Shown: in pieces, positions 35,335 to 49,900 of the stretch
How positions within the stretch are numbered: the first letter of the stretch is position 1
How the letters are laid out: the number at the start of each line of letters is the position of its first letter
NCBI RefSeq assembly: GCF_000002235.5
Contig: NW_022145520.1
Coordinates: 2,537,501 to 2,601,500, forward strand
Direction of reading: 5' to 3'
DNA: 64,000 nt
Source of the DNA: Strongylocentrotus purpuratus
Taxonomy: Eukaryota; Echinodermata; Echinoidea; Camarodonta; Strongylocentrotidae
The notes under the pieces: model-generated
Database searches by the model: none
What the model was told of the DNA's origin: nothing
What the model saw: only the letters and a program-made list of their open reading frames with translations
Made by a program: the position numbers and the translations under genes

Positions 35335-36588
35335 AGGTGATACGTAACGAAGTCAACGTATCACCTTTTGATTTCGTCAAGATTGTTATTTATTTATTAT
35401 TATTATTATTATTATTTATTATTATTCTTCCTCGAATTTGTTCGCAGGATATCTCAAGACTGAATGAAGCCATTGTTATGAATCTTTCAATGATGATAGA
35501 TCTTAGTCTAACTTAGAACTGCGTGACTTTTCAAAGACTCAAAGTCATCGTGACGTCATCCAGGCGCCATTTTGTAAAAATCAACTTATGATCATATCTT
35601 CATAACGGAAAGTAATTTTACATTCATATTTATCAAGATTAAGATCAATATCCGTCGGGTTAATTTGAGTTCAATAAATGCGCGTACGCGTAGGCGCGCG
35701 CAAAAATGCGCGCGTAAAATTTTAAATTGCTCAAAATCGTCTTAAATTTTTTTTGCATACGTTTCAGGCCATTATAAGCATTCATAAAAAATCGCGCAAA
35801 ACACGCATTTTTGCGCGTTTTCGTTCGTCACGGCCGAACGAAAAATAATTCCTCCGCAAAAACTTTTGACAGGATATTCCTCATAATTTTCCGAACAATT
35901 TGATACCAAGTTTATCTCTTTATCACTATTAAAAACGGAATGAGCGTCTGTTCAAGATAACCGTCCGTACGCGCGATTTTTGTAATACATTGCATATATG
36001 GGCAAAAACATGCCTATGAAAAGTCCATTGGGATGAATAGGGATTACCAATTTTTTTGTCATATTTAGATAGAGTATGAGTCGGAGGTATGATTTCATAT
36101 CTCATTTGGCCATTAAGTACATCTTAACGTCATCATAATGGCCTTGGAAGTCAAAAATACAAAATTGCATATTATGACGTCATTGTATTTATGGAAAATG
36201 TAGTGTATTTCTCTCAATATTCATCGATTCTCTTTGAAATGTCGATATGTTGTAGATAAGGCAATTCTCTACAAGATCACTTTTCACTAAGTTTCATTTT
36301 AATGAGGTCATCATAGTACAAAATTCAATTAAAGGCCACATGTCAGAATTTTCGTCATTTGCGTGTTATGTCTATGGAAGGTGAATTTCGTTCACATCAT
36401 GAATCTACATGGCATTCATCTATGAGCACTATCTATCTTATGTGTGCTCTGTTTTCTCTTAAATTGGGGTATGTTATAGCTGAGACCATGGGCTACAAAA
36501 AAGGGTGACTTTGTTTTTTAATCAGATGTTGGGATCATGTTAAAATTTTCGATCGAAAGTTGAAATTGCAAATTTTGAAGGAATCATT

Positions 36589-36652
36589 AGGTGATACGTA
36601 ACGAAGTCAACGTATCACCTTTTGATTTCGTCAAGATTGTTATTTATTTATT
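36589..36652 (+). mobile_element. 64-bp 5' stub between array units (second copy)
   Basis: Same sequence and length as the stub at 30253-30316, and part of the 6336-bp duplication. Confidence 0.9.
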
Positions 36653-39600
36653 AGGTGATACGTAACGAAGTCAACGTATCACCTTTTGATTTCGTCAAGA
36701 TTGTTATTTATTTATTATTATTATTTATTATTATTCTTCCTCGAATTTGTTCGCAGGATATCTCAAGACTGAATGAAGCCATTGTTATGAATCTTTCAAT
36801 GATGATAGATCTTAGTCTAACTTAGAACTGCGTGACTTTTCAAAGACTCAAAGTCATCGTGACGTCATCCAGGCGCCATTTTGTAAAAATCAACTTATGA
36901 TCATATCTTCATAACGGAAAGTAATTTTACATTCATATTTATCAAGATTAAGATCAATATCCGTCGGGTTAATTTGAGTTCAATAAATGCGCGTACGCGT
37001 AGGCGCGCGCAAAAATGCGCGCGTAAAATTTTAAATTGCTCAAAATCGTCTTAAATTTTTTTTGCATACGTTTCAGGCCATTATAAGCATTCATAAAAAA
37101 TCGCGCAAAACACGCATTTTTGCGCGTTTTCGTTCGTCACGGCCGAACGAAAAATAATTCCTCCGCAAAAACTTTTGACAGGATATTCCTCATAATTTTC
37201 CGAACAATTTGATACCAAGTTTATCTCTTTATCACTATTAAAAACGGAATGAGCGTCTGTTCAAGATAACCGTCCGTACGCGCGATTTTTGTAATACATT
37301 GCATATATGGGCAAAAACATGCCTATGAAAAGTCCATTGGGATGAATAGGGATTACCAATTTTTTTGTCATATTTAGATAGAGTATGAGTCGGAGGTATG
37401 ATTTCATATCTCATTTGGCCATTAAGTACATCTTAACGTCATCATAATGGCCTTGGAAGTCAAAAATACAAAATTGCATATTATGACGTCATTGTATTTA
37501 TGGAAAATGTAGTGTATTTCTCTCAATATTCATCGATTCTCTTTGAAATGTCGATATGTTGTAGATAAGGCAATTCTCTACAAGATCACTTTTCACTAAG
37601 TTTCATTTTAATGAGGTCATCATAGTACAAAATTCAATTAAAGGCCACATGTCAGAATTTTCGTCATTTGCGTGTTATGTCTATGGAAGGTGAATTTCGT
37701 TCACATCATGAATCTACATGGCATTCATCTATGAGCACTATCTATCTTATGTGTGCTCTGTTTTCTCTTAAATTGGGGTATGTTATAGCTGAGACCATGG
37801 GCTACAAAAAAGGGTTACTTTGTTTTTTAATCAGATGTTGGGATCATGTTAAAATTTTCGATCGAAAGTTGAAATTGCAAATTTTGAAGGGATCATTAGG
37901 TGATACGTAACGAAGTCAACGTATCACCTTTTGATTTCGTCAAGATTGTTATTTATTTATTATTATTATTTATTATTATTCTTCCTCGAATTTGTTCGCA
38001 GGATATCTCAAGACTGAATGAAGCCATTGTTATGAATCTTTCAATGATGATAGATCTTAGTCTAACTTAGAACTGCGTGACTTTTCAAAGACTCAAAGTC
38101 ATCGTGACGTCATCCAGGCGCCATTTTGTAAAAATCAACTTATGATCATATCTTCATAACGGAAAGTAATTTTTGATTCATATTTATCATGATTAAGATC
38201 AATATCCGTCTGGTCAATTTCAGGTAAAAAAATGCGCGCAAAAATGCGCGTACGCTTTTGTCCGCGCGTTTACGCGCGCGAAATTTTTTAAAATGCTCCA
38301 AATCATCCCAAATTTTTTTTGCATACGTTTCAGGCCATTATAAGCATTTCATAAAAAATCACGCAAAACACGCATTTTTGCACGTTTTCGTTCGTCACGG
38401 CCGAACGAAAAATAATTCCTCCTCAAAAACTTTTGACAGGATATTCCTCATAATTTTCTGAACAATTTGATACCAAGTTTATCTCTTTATCATTATTAAT
38501 AACGGAATGAGCGTCCGTTCAAGATAACCATCCGCACGCGCGATTTTTGTAATACATAGCATATATGGGCAAAAACATGCCTATAAAAAGTCCATTGGGA
38601 TGAATAGGGATTGCCAATTTTTTTTTCATATTTAGATAGAGTATGAGTCGGAGGTATGATTTCATATCTCATTTGGCTATTAAGTACATCTTAACGTCAT
38701 CATAATGGCCTTGGAAGTCAAAAATACAAAATTGCATATTATGACGTCATTGTATTTATCGAAAATGTAGTGTATTTCTCTCAATATTCATCGATTCTCT
38801 TTGAAATGTCGATATGTTGTAGATAAGGCAATTCTCTACAAGATCACTTTTCACTAAGTTTCATTTTAATGAGGTCATCATAGTACAAAATTCAATTAAA
38901 GGCCACATGTCAGAATTTTCGTCATTTGCGTGTTATGTCTATGGAAGGTGAATTTCGTTCACATCAGGAATCTACATGGCATTCATCTATGAGCACTATC
39001 TATCTTATGTGTGCTCTGTTTTATCCCAAATTGGGGTATGTTATAGCTGAGACCATGGGCTATAAAAAAGGGTGACTTTGTTTTTTAATCAGATGTTGGG
39101 ATCATGTTAAAATTTTCGATCGAAAGTTGAAATTGCAAATTTTGAAGGGATCATTAGGTGATACGTAACGAAGTCAACGTATCACCTTTTGATTTCGTCA
39201 AGATTGTTATTTATTTATTATTATTATTTATTATTATTCTTCCTCGAATTTGTTCGCAGGATATCTCAAGACTGAATGAAGCCATTGTTATGAATCTTTC
39301 AATGATGATAGATCTTAGTCTAACTTAGAACTGCGTGACTTTTCAAAGACTCAAAGTCATCGTGACGTCATCCAGGCGCCATTTTGTAAAAATCAACTTA
39401 TGATCATATCTTCATAACGGAAAGTAATTTTTGATTCATATTTATCATGATTAAGATCAATATCCGTCTGGTCAATTTCAGGTAAAAAAATGCGCGCAAA
39501 AATGCGCGTACGCTTTTGTCCGCGCGTTTACGCGCGCGAAATTTTTTAAAATGCTCCAAATCATCCCAAATTTTTTTTGCATACGTTTCAGGCCATTATA

Positions 39601-40478
39601 AGCATTTCATAAAAAATCACGCAAAACACGCATTTTTGCACGTTTTCGTTCGTCACGGCCGAACGAAAAATAATTCCTCCTCAAAAACTTTTGACAGGAT
39701 ATTCCTCATAATTTTCTGAACAATTTGATACCAAGTTTATCTCTTTATCATTATTAATAACGGAATGAGCGTCCGTTCAAGATAACCATCCGCACGCGCG
39801 ATTTTTGTAATACATAGCATATATGGGCAAAAACATGCCTATAAAAAGTCCATTGGGATGAATAGGGATTGCCAATTTTTTTTTCATATTTAGATAGAGT
39901 ATGAGTCGGAGGTATGATTTCATATCTCATTTGGCTATTAAGTACATCTTAACGTCATCATAATGGCCTTGGAAGTCAAAAATACAAAATTGCATATTAT
40001 GACGTCATTGTATTTATCGAAAATGTAGTGTATTTCTCTCAATATTCATCGATTCTCTTTGAAATGTCGATATGTTGTAGATAAGGCAATTCTCTACAAG
40101 ATCACTTTTCACTAAGTTTCATTTTAATGAGGTCATCATAGTACAAAATTCAATTAAAGGCCACATGTCAGAATTTTCGTCATTTGCGTGTTATGTCTAT
40201 GGAAGGTGAATTTCGTTCACATCAGGAATCTACATGGCATTCATCTATGAGCACTATCTATCTTATGTGTGCTCTGTTTTATCCCAAATTGGGGTATGTT
40301 ATAGCTGAGACCATGGGCTATAAAAAAGGGTGACTTTGTTTTTTAATCAGATGTTGGGATCATGTTAAAATTTTCGATCGAAAGTTGAAATTGCAAATTT
40401 TGAAGGGATCATTAGGTGATACGTAACGAAGTCAACGTATCACCTTTTGATTTCGTCAAGATTGTTATTTATTTATTA

Positions 40479-42509
40479 TTAGGTGATACGTAACGAAGTC
40501 TACGTATCACCTATTGATTTCGTCAAGATTTTTTTTATTTTTTTTTATTTATTATTCTTCCTCGAATTTGTTCGCAGGATATCTCAAGACTGAATGAAGG
40601 CATTGTTATGAATCTTTCAATGATGATAGATCTTAGTCTAACTTAGAACTGCGTGACTTTTCAAAGACTCAAAGTCATCGTGACGTCATCCAGGCGCCAT
40701 TTTGTGAAAATCAACTAATGATCATATCTTCATAACGGATAGTAATTTTTCATTCATATTTATCATGATTAAGATCAATATCCGTCCGGTCAATTTTAGG
40801 TCAAAAAACGTGCGTAAACGCGCGCGTACCCGTTCGTGCGCGTGTTAATGCGCGCGCAAAAATTTAAAATGCTCAAAATCATCCCAAATTTTTTTTGCAT
40901 ACGTTTCAGGCCATATGGAGCATTTGATACAAAAATTACGCACACGCGCATGCGCGCGCGTTTTCGCGCGTACTGGCATTTTGCAACATAGAATCGCCGA
41001 TTTTTTTCTGTCATCATATTCGGTACATTTTTCCAAGCATTTTGATAATTTGTTCACCTTTTATTAACGCAATGAGCGTCCGTCAAAGTTGACAGCACGC
41101 GCGGATTTGCGTTATCTTTATCCACAATACATGGGCAAAAACATGCCTTTATAAAATTCATTGTAACTCTTTAGAATAGATAGAAACTCCTAATATTTTG
41201 TCATATTTGGATAGATTATGAGTCGGAGATATGATTTCATGTCTCATTTGATCCTCAATTAACTCATGACGTCATCATAATGGCCTCCAAACTCAAAATT
41301 TGAATTTGCATATTATGACGTCAGCATATTTTTTGGAAAATTGATTGTATCTCTGTAAATATGGATCAATTTTCTTTTTAATTTTGATATGTTCTAGCTG
41401 AGACAATTTTCTACAAATGTAATGTTCACAATTTTTATTTTTGACAAAAGTATCATGGTGTATTTTTGCGATTAAAGGAGGCATGTCAATTTTTCGCATT
41501 TTGCGTGTATTCTCTATAGGACATGACTTTTTCTCAAAACTGGATTCTACACTCCTGTCTTTCGCGAGCAAAATATCCGTTGTTTTAGCTTCGTTTTCGC
41601 TGAGCTTCGGATATGTTGTAGCTGAGACAATGAGCTATCACAAGTGTGCCCTTTATTTTTCGATTAGATGCCGGGATCATGCTCATATTTCACTTGCAAA
41701 GTAGGATTTCTGAATTCCATTTCCTGTTTACGTGTTAACGCTATGGGAGATGTTTTGGTATATCGGTAACGCACTTGACTTCCAACCTCGAGATCCCTGG
41801 TTCGAGTCCGGGTGTCTCCAACACTTTTTTTTTCACTTTTTTTTCCTTTTGACCTTCACTGTACCATCTCCTTTGATTATTTAAACACGTAGATTCGCAA
41901 ATAATGTCATAAATAACCCTTTTTACTTTATTATTACCCTATTTTCACTCAATCCATTACTTTTTGCGTGTAATCCCTAAGGGAAATGACTTTTTCTCAA
42001 ATCTGGAGTCTACATTCCTGTCTTTTGCGAGCAATATCGCCGTTATTTCGGCTTGGATTTTGTTGATTTTTGAGTATGTTGTAGCTGAGATTATATGCTA
42101 TCTAAATCAACCCTCATTTTTTCAATAAGATGTCATGATCGCGCTCATGATCATGATCATGATCATCGCGATCATCATTATCATAATGATGCTAATCATT
42201 TATCAATTACATTTTCATTTCTTTGAATAAGATAAAATCGTCAAAAGGTGTTCTTCATGATGTAAATTAGAGTCAAATGTGTAACTTGTTACTGCACAGG
42301 GTCAAAGGTCATATATTGTTTCAATCTATCTTCCCTAGATCCATGATGATCAAGGAGACACAATTTAATCTTGACATATGAATAGATCATAATGGGAGAA
42401 GCATATGAATGGGAGAAGCAAAATAATATATCGTGTAATGCATTATTCGTTATGTAAACCATTATCATACGTATCACCTAATTCGTCTAAGTGACGAATT
42501 AAAGTCTAG
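40479..42509 (+). mobile_element. complete HINE-like element N1 nested in an array unit
   Basis: 2031 bp: TT, AGGTGATACGT (40481-40491), leader, CRE block, CG-rich core, internal modules, tRNA-like module, TGATCA repeat, ACGTATCACCT (42469-42479), hairpin AATTCGTC/GACGAATT (42480-42500), CTAG (42506-42509). Removing it leaves a unit of exactly 1258 bp (40414 to 43703), so there is no target-site duplication. This is strong evidence for a Helitron-type insertion and for the exact ends. It is closer to E1-E3 than to the array units. Confidence 0.85.
41746..41820 (+). tRNA. tRNA-like module in N1
   Basis: Acceptor GGAGATG/TGTCTCC with final A, A box TGGTATATCGG, perfect B box GGTTCGAGTCC, then a T-run as a likely Pol III stop. 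The loop is CTTCCAA. This is the best-preserved copy in the window. Confidence 0.5.
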
Positions 42510-43702
42510 TTATTATTTATTATTATTCTTCCTCGAATTTGTTCGCAGGATATCTCAAGACTGAATGAAGCCATTGTTATGAATCTTTCAATGATGATAG
42601 ATCTTAGTCTAACTTAGAACTGCGTGACTTTTCAAAGACTCAAAGTCATCGTGACGTCATCCAGGCGCCATTTTGTAAAAATCAACTTATGATCATATCT
42701 TCATAACGGAAAGTAATTTTTGATTCATATTTATCATGATTAAGATCAATATCCGTCTGGTCAATTTCAGGTAAAAAAATGCGCGCAAAAATGCGCGTAC
42801 GCTTTTGTCCGCGCGTTTACGCGCGCGAAATTTTTTAAAATGCTCCAAATCATCCCAAATTTTTTTTGCATACGTTTCAGGCCATTATAAGCATTTCATA
42901 AAAAATCACGCAAAACACGCATTTTTGCACGTTTTCGTTCGTCACGGCCGAACGAAAAATAATTCCTCCTCAAAAACTTTTGACAGGATATTCCTCATAA
43001 TTTTCTGAACAATTTGATACCAAGTTTATCTCTTTATCATTATTAATAACGGAATGAGCGTCCGTTCAAGATAACCATCCGCACGCGCGATTTTTGTAAT
43101 ACATAGCATATATGGGCAAAAACATGCCTATAAAAAGTCCATTGGGATGAATAGGGATTGCCAATTTTTTTTTCATATTTAGATAGAGTATGAGTCGGAG
43201 GTATGATTTCATATCTCATTTGGCTATTAAGTACATCTTAACGTCATCATAATGGCCTTGGAAGTCAAAAATACAAAATTGCATATTATGACGTCATTGT
43301 ATTTATCGAAAATGTAGTGTATTTCTCTCAATATTCATCGATTCTCTTTGAAATGTCGATATGTTGTAGATAAGGCAATTCTCTACAAGATCACTTTTCA
43401 CTAAGTTTCATTTTAATGAGGTCATCATAGTACAAAATTCAATTAAAGGCCACATGTCAGAATTTTCGTCATTTGCGTGTTATGTCTATGGAAGGTGAAT
43501 TTCGTTCACATCAGGAATCTACATGGCATTCATCTATGAGCACTATCTATCTTATGTGTGCTCTGTTTTATCCCAAATTGGGGTATGTTATAGCTGAGAC
43601 CATGGGCTATAAAAAAGGGTGACTTTGTTTTTTAATCAGATGTTGGGATCATGTTAAAATTTTCGATCGAAAGTTGAAATTGCAAATTTTGAAGGGATCA
43701 TT

Positions 43703-43734
43703 AGGTGATACGTAACGAAGTCAACGTATCACCT
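43703..43734 (+). other. representative 5' terminal hairpin of an array unit
   Basis: AGGTGATACGT (43703-43713) and ACGTATCACCT (43724-43734) form a perfect 11-bp stem with a 10-base loop. The same hairpin opens every unit and element that has a 5' end. Confidence 0.85.
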
Positions 43735-43909
43735 TTTGATTTCGTCAAGATTGTTATTTATTTATTATTATTATTTATTATTATTCTTCCTCGAATTTGT
43801 TCGCAGGATATCTCAAGACTGAATGAAGCCATTGTTATGAATCTTTCAATGATGATAGATCTTAGTCTAACTTAGAACTGCGTGACTTTTCAAAGACTCA
43901 AAGTCATCG

Positions 43910-43934
43910 TGACGTCATCCAGGCGCCATTTTGT
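43910..43934 (+). promoter_or_regulatory. conserved CRE + YY1-like block (representative)
   Basis: TGACGTCA (43910-43917) is the palindromic CREB/ATF site. CGCCATTTT (43924-43932) fits the reverse complement of the YY1 site. The 25-bp block is found in every array unit examined and in E1 to E6, N1 and N2 (E2 and E3 with small changes). A second TGACGTCA lies later in the unit (44547-44554). Regulatory function is inference. Confidence 0.5.
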
Positions 43935-46900
43935 AAAAATCAACTTATGATCATATCTTCATAACGGAAAGTAATTTTTGATTCATATTTATCATGATTA
44001 AGATCAATATCCGTCTGGTCAATTTCAGGTAAAAAAATGCGCGCAAAAATGCGCGTACGCTTTTGTCCGCGCGTTTACGCGCGCGAAATTTTTTAAAATG
44101 CTCCAAATCATCCCAAATTTTTTTTGCATACGTTTCAGGCCATTATAAGCATTTCATAAAAAATCACGCAAAACACGCATTTTTGCACGTTTTCGTTCGT
44201 CACGGCCGAACGAAAAATAATTCCTCCTCAAAAACTTTTGACAGGATATTCCTCATAATTTTCTGAACAATTTGATACCAAGTTTATCTCTTTATCATTA
44301 TTAATAACGGAATGAGCGTCCGTTCAAGATAACCATCCGCACGCGCGATTTTTGTAATACATAGCATATATGGGCAAAAACATGCCTATAAAAAGTCCAT
44401 TGGGATGAATAGGGATTGCCAATTTTTTTTTCATATTTAGATAGAGTATGAGTCGGAGGTATGATTTCATATCTCATTTGGCTATTAAGTACATCTTAAC
44501 GTCATCATAATGGCCTTGGAAGTCAAAAATACAAAATTGCATATTATGACGTCATTGTATTTATCGAAAATGTAGTGTATTTCTCTCAATATTCATCGAT
44601 TCTCTTTGAAATGTCGATATGTTGTAGATAAGGCAATTCTCTACAAGATCACTTTTCACTAAGTTTCATTTTAATGAGGTCATCATAGTACAAAATTCAA
44701 TTAAAGGCCACATGTCAGAATTTTCGTCATTTGCGTGTTATGTCTATGGAAGGTGAATTTCGTTCACATCAGGAATCTACATGGCATTCATCTATGAGCA
44801 CTATCTATCTTATGTGTGCTCTGTTTTATCCCAAATTGGGGTATGTTATAGCTGAGACCATGGGCTATAAAAAAGGGTGACTTTGTTTTTTAATCAGATG
44901 TTGGGATCATGTTAAAATTTTCGATCGAAAGTTGAAATTGCAAATTTTGAAGGGATCATTAGGTGATACGTAACGAAGTCAACGTATCACCTTTTGATTT
45001 CGTCAAGATTGTTATTTATTTATTATTATTATTTATTATTATTCTTCCTCGAATTTGTTCGCAGGATATCTCAAGACTGAATGAAGCCATTGTTATGAAT
45101 CTTTCAATGATGATAGATCTTAGTCTAACTTAGAACTGCGTGACTTTTCAAAGACTCAAAGTCATCGTGACGTCATCCAGGCGCCATTTTGTAAAAATCA
45201 ACTTATGATCATATCTTCATAACGGAAAGTAATTTTTGATTCATATTTATCATGATTAAGATCAATATCCGTCTGGTCAATTTCAGGTAAAAAAATGCGC
45301 GCAAAAATGCGCGTACGCTTTTGTCCGCGCGTTTACGCGCGCGAAATTTTTTAAAATGCTCCAAATCATCCCAAATTTTTTTTGCATACGTTTCAGGCCA
45401 TTATAAGCATTTCATAAAAAATCACGCAAAACACGCATTTTTGCACGTTTTCGTTCGTCACGGCCGAACGAAAAATAATTCCTCCTCAAAAACTTTTGAC
45501 AGGATATTCCTCATAATTTTCTGAACAATTTGATACCAAGTTTATCTCTTTATCATTATTAATAACGGAATGAGCGTCCGTTCAAGATAACCATCCGCAC
45601 GCGCGATTTTTGTAATACATAGCATATATGGGCAAAAACATGCCTATAAAAAGTCCATTGGGATGAATAGGGATTGCCAATTTTTTTTTCATATTTAGAT
45701 AGAGTATGAGTCGGAGGTATGATTTCATATCTCATTTGGCTATTAAGTACATCTTAACGTCATCATAATGGCCTTGGAAGTCAAAAATACAAAATTGCAT
45801 ATTATGACGTCATTGTATTTATCGAAAATGTAGTGTATTTCTCTCAATATTCATCGATTCTCTTTGAAATGTCGATATGTTGTAGATAAGGCAATTCTCT
45901 ACAAGATCACTTTTCACTAAGTTTCATTTTAATGAGGTCATCATAGTACAAAATTCAATTAAAGGCCACATGTCAGAATTTTCGTCATTTGCGTGTTATG
46001 TCTATGGAAGGTGAATTTCGTTCACATCAGGAATCTACATGGCATTCATCTATGAGCACTATCTATCTTATGTGTGCTCTGTTTTATCCCAAATTGGGGT
46101 ATGTTATAGCTGAGACCATGGGCTATAAAAAAGGGTGACTTTGTTTTTTAATCAGATGTTGGGATCATGTTAAAATTTTCGATCGAAAGTTGAAATTGCA
46201 AATTTTGAAGGGATCATTAGGTGATACGTAACGAAGTCAACGTATCACCTTTTGATTTCGTCAAGATTGTTATTTATTTATTATTATTATTTATTATTAT
46301 TCTTCCTCGAATTTGTTCGCAGGATATCTCAAGACTGAATGAAGCCATTGTTATGAATCTTTCAATGATGATAGATCTTAGTCTAACTTAGAACTGCGTG
46401 ACTTTTCAAAGACTCAAAGTCATCGTGACGTCATCCAGGCGCCATTTTGTAAAAATCAACTTATGATCATATCTTCATAACGGAAAGTAATTTTTGATTC
46501 ATATTTATCATGATTAAGATCAATATCCGTCTGGTCAATTTCAGGTAAAAAAATGCGCGCAAAAATGCGCGTACGCTTTTGTCCGCGCGTTTACGCGCGC
46601 GAAATTTTTTAAAATGCTCCAAATCATCCCAAATTTTTTTTGCATACGTTTCAGGCCATTATAAGCATTTCATAAAAAATCACGCAAAACACGCATTTTT
46701 GCACGTTTTCGTTCGTCACGGCCGAACGAAAAATAATTCCTCCTCAAAAACTTTTGACAGGATATTCCTCATAATTTTCTGAACAATTTGATACCAAGTT
46801 TATCTCTTTATCATTATTAATAACGGAATGAGCGTCCGTTCAAGATAACCATCCGCACGCGCGATTTTTGTAATACATAGCATATATGGGCAAAAACATG

Positions 46901-49900
46901 CCTATAAAAAGTCCATTGGGATGAATAGGGATTGCCAATTTTTTTTTCATATTTAGATAGAGTATGAGTCGGAGGTATGATTTCATATCTCATTTGGCTA
47001 TTAAGTACATCTTAACGTCATCATAATGGCCTTGGAAGTCAAAAATACAAAATTGCATATTATGACGTCATTGTATTTATCGAAAATGTAGTGTATTTCT
47101 CTCAATATTCATCGATTCTCTTTGAAATGTCGATATGTTGTAGATAAGGCAATTCTCTACAAGATCACTTTTCACTAAGTTTCATTTTAATGAGGTCATC
47201 ATAGTACAAAATTCAATTAAAGGCCACATGTCAGAATTTTCGTCATTTGCGTGTTATGTCTATGGAAGGTGAATTTCGTTCACATCAGGAATCTACATGG
47301 CATTCATCTATGAGCACTATCTATCTTATGTGTGCTCTGTTTTATCCCAAATTGGGGTATGTTATAGCTGAGACCATGGGCTATAAAAAAGGGTGACTTT
47401 GTTTTTTAATCAGATGTTGGGATCATGTTAAAATTTTCGATCGAAAGTTGAAATTGCAAATTTTGAAGGGATCATTAGGTGATACGTAACGAAGTCAACG
47501 TATCACCTTTTGATTTCGTCAAGATTGTTATTTATTTATTATTATTATTTATTATTATTCTTCCTCGAATTTGTTCGCAGGATATCTCAAGACTGAATGA
47601 AGCCATTGTTATGAATCTTTCAATGATGATAGATCTTAGTCTAACTTAGAACTGCGTGACTTTTCAAAGACTCAAAGTCATCGTGACGTCATCCAGGCGC
47701 CATTTTGTAAAAATCAACTTATGATCATATCTTCATAACGGAAAGTAATTTTTGATTCATATTTATCATGATTAAGATCAATATCCGTCTGGTCAATTTC
47801 AGGTAAAAAAATGCGCGCAAAAATGCGCGTACGCTTTTGTCCGCGCGTTTACGCGCGCGAAATTTTTTAAAATGCTCCAAATCATCCCAAATTTTTTTTG
47901 CATACGTTTCAGGCCATTATAAGCATTTCATAAAAAATCACGCAAAACACGCATTTTTGCACGTTTTCGTTCGTCACGGCCGAACGAAAAATAATTCCTC
48001 CTCAAAAACTTTTGACAGGATATTCCTCATAATTTTCTGAACAATTTGATACCAAGTTTATCTCTTTATCATTATTAATAACGGAATGAGCGTCCGTTCA
48101 AGATAACCATCCGCACGCGCGATTTTTGTAATACATAGCATATATGGGCAAAAACATGCCTATAAAAAGTCCATTGGGATGAATAGGGATTGCCAATTTT
48201 TTTTTCATATTTAGATAGAGTATGAGTCGGAGGTATGATTTCATATCTCATTTGGCTATTAAGTACATCTTAACGTCATCATAATGGCCTTGGAAGTCAA
48301 AAATACAAAATTGCATATTATGACGTCATTGTATTTATCGAAAATGTAGTGTATTTCTCTCAATATTCATCGATTCTCTTTGAAATGTCGATATGTTGTA
48401 GATAAGGCAATTCTCTACAAGATCACTTTTCACTAAGTTTCATTTTAATGAGGTCATCATAGTACAAAATTCAATTAAAGGCCACATGTCAGAATTTTCG
48501 TCATTTGCGTGTTATGTCTATGGAAGGTGAATTTCGTTCACATCAGGAATCTACATGGCATTCATCTATGAGCACTATCTATCTTATGTGTGCTCTGTTT
48601 TATCCCAAATTGGGGTATGTTATAGCTGAGACCATGGGCTATAAAAAAGGGTGACTTTGTTTTTTAATCAGATGTTGGGATCATGTTAAAATTTTCGATC
48701 GAAAGTTGAAATTGCAAATTTTGAAGGGATCATTAGGTGATACGTAACGAAGTCAACGTATCACCTTTTGATTTCGTCAAGATTGTTATTTATTTATTAT
48801 TATTATTTATTATTATTCTTCCTCGAATTTGTTCGCAGGATATCTCAAGACTGAATGAAGCCATTGTTATGAATCTTTCAATGATGATAGATCTTAGTCT
48901 AACTTAGAACTGCGTGACTTTTCAAAGACTCAAAGTCATCGTGACGTCATCCAGGCGCCATTTTGTAAAAATCAACTTATGATCATATCTTCATAACGGA
49001 AAGTAATTTTTGATTCATATTTATCATGATTAAGATCAATATCCGTCTGGTCAATTTCAGGTAAAAAAATGCGCGCAAAAATGCGCGTACGCTTTTGTCC
49101 GCGCGTTTACGCGCGCGAAATTTTTTAAAATGCTCCAAATCATCCCAAATTTTTTTTGCATACGTTTCAGGCCATTATAAGCATTTCATAAAAAATCACG
49201 CAAAACACGCATTTTTGCACGTTTTCGTTCGTCACGGCCGAACGAAAAATAATTCCTCCTCAAAAACTTTTGACAGGATATTCCTCATAATTTTCTGAAC
49301 AATTTGATACCAAGTTTATCTCTTTATCATTATTAATAACGGAATGAGCGTCCGTTCAAGATAACCATCCGCACGCGCGATTTTTGTAATACATAGCATA
49401 TATGGGCAAAAACATGCCTATAAAAAGTCCATTGGGATGAATAGGGATTGCCAATTTTTTTTTCATATTTAGATAGAGTATGAGTCGGAGGTATGATTTC
49501 ATATCTCATTTGGCTATTAAGTACATCTTAACGTCATCATAATGGCCTTGGAAGTCAAAAATACAAAATTGCATATTATGACGTCATTGTATTTATCGAA
49601 AATGTAGTGTATTTCTCTCAATATTCATCGATTCTCTTTGAAATGTCGATATGTTGTAGATAAGGCAATTCTCTACAAGATCACTTTTCACTAAGTTTCA
49701 TTTTAATGAGGTCATCATAGTACAAAATTCAATTAAAGGCCACATGTCAGAATTTTCGTCATTTGCGTGTTATGTCTATGGAAGGTGAATTTCGTTCACA
49801 TCAGGAATCTACATGGCATTCATCTATGAGCACTATCTATCTTATGTGTGCTCTGTTTTATCCCAAATTGGGGTATGTTATAGCTGAGACCATGGGCTAT

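Larger units (their letters stand above)
35335..43702 (+). repeat. higher-order repeat copy 2 (A, 64-bp stub, A, B, B, B), last B unit split by element N1
   Basis: Unit lengths are 1254, 64, 1245, 1258, 1258 and 1258 once N1 (2031 bp) is subtracted. The A units and stub match copy 1 apart from the length of the TTA tract. Confidence 0.85.

Noticed and set aside
28769..37910. An 80-residue frame (MSMEGEFRSHHESTW...) with a distant look-alike in E1-E3 (...GYVVAETMSY)
   Set aside because: The similarity follows from homologous non-coding modules. Differences are spread over all codon positions, most B units have a stop (GGGTGACTTTG), and the frame runs across a unit junction into the next 5' hairpin.
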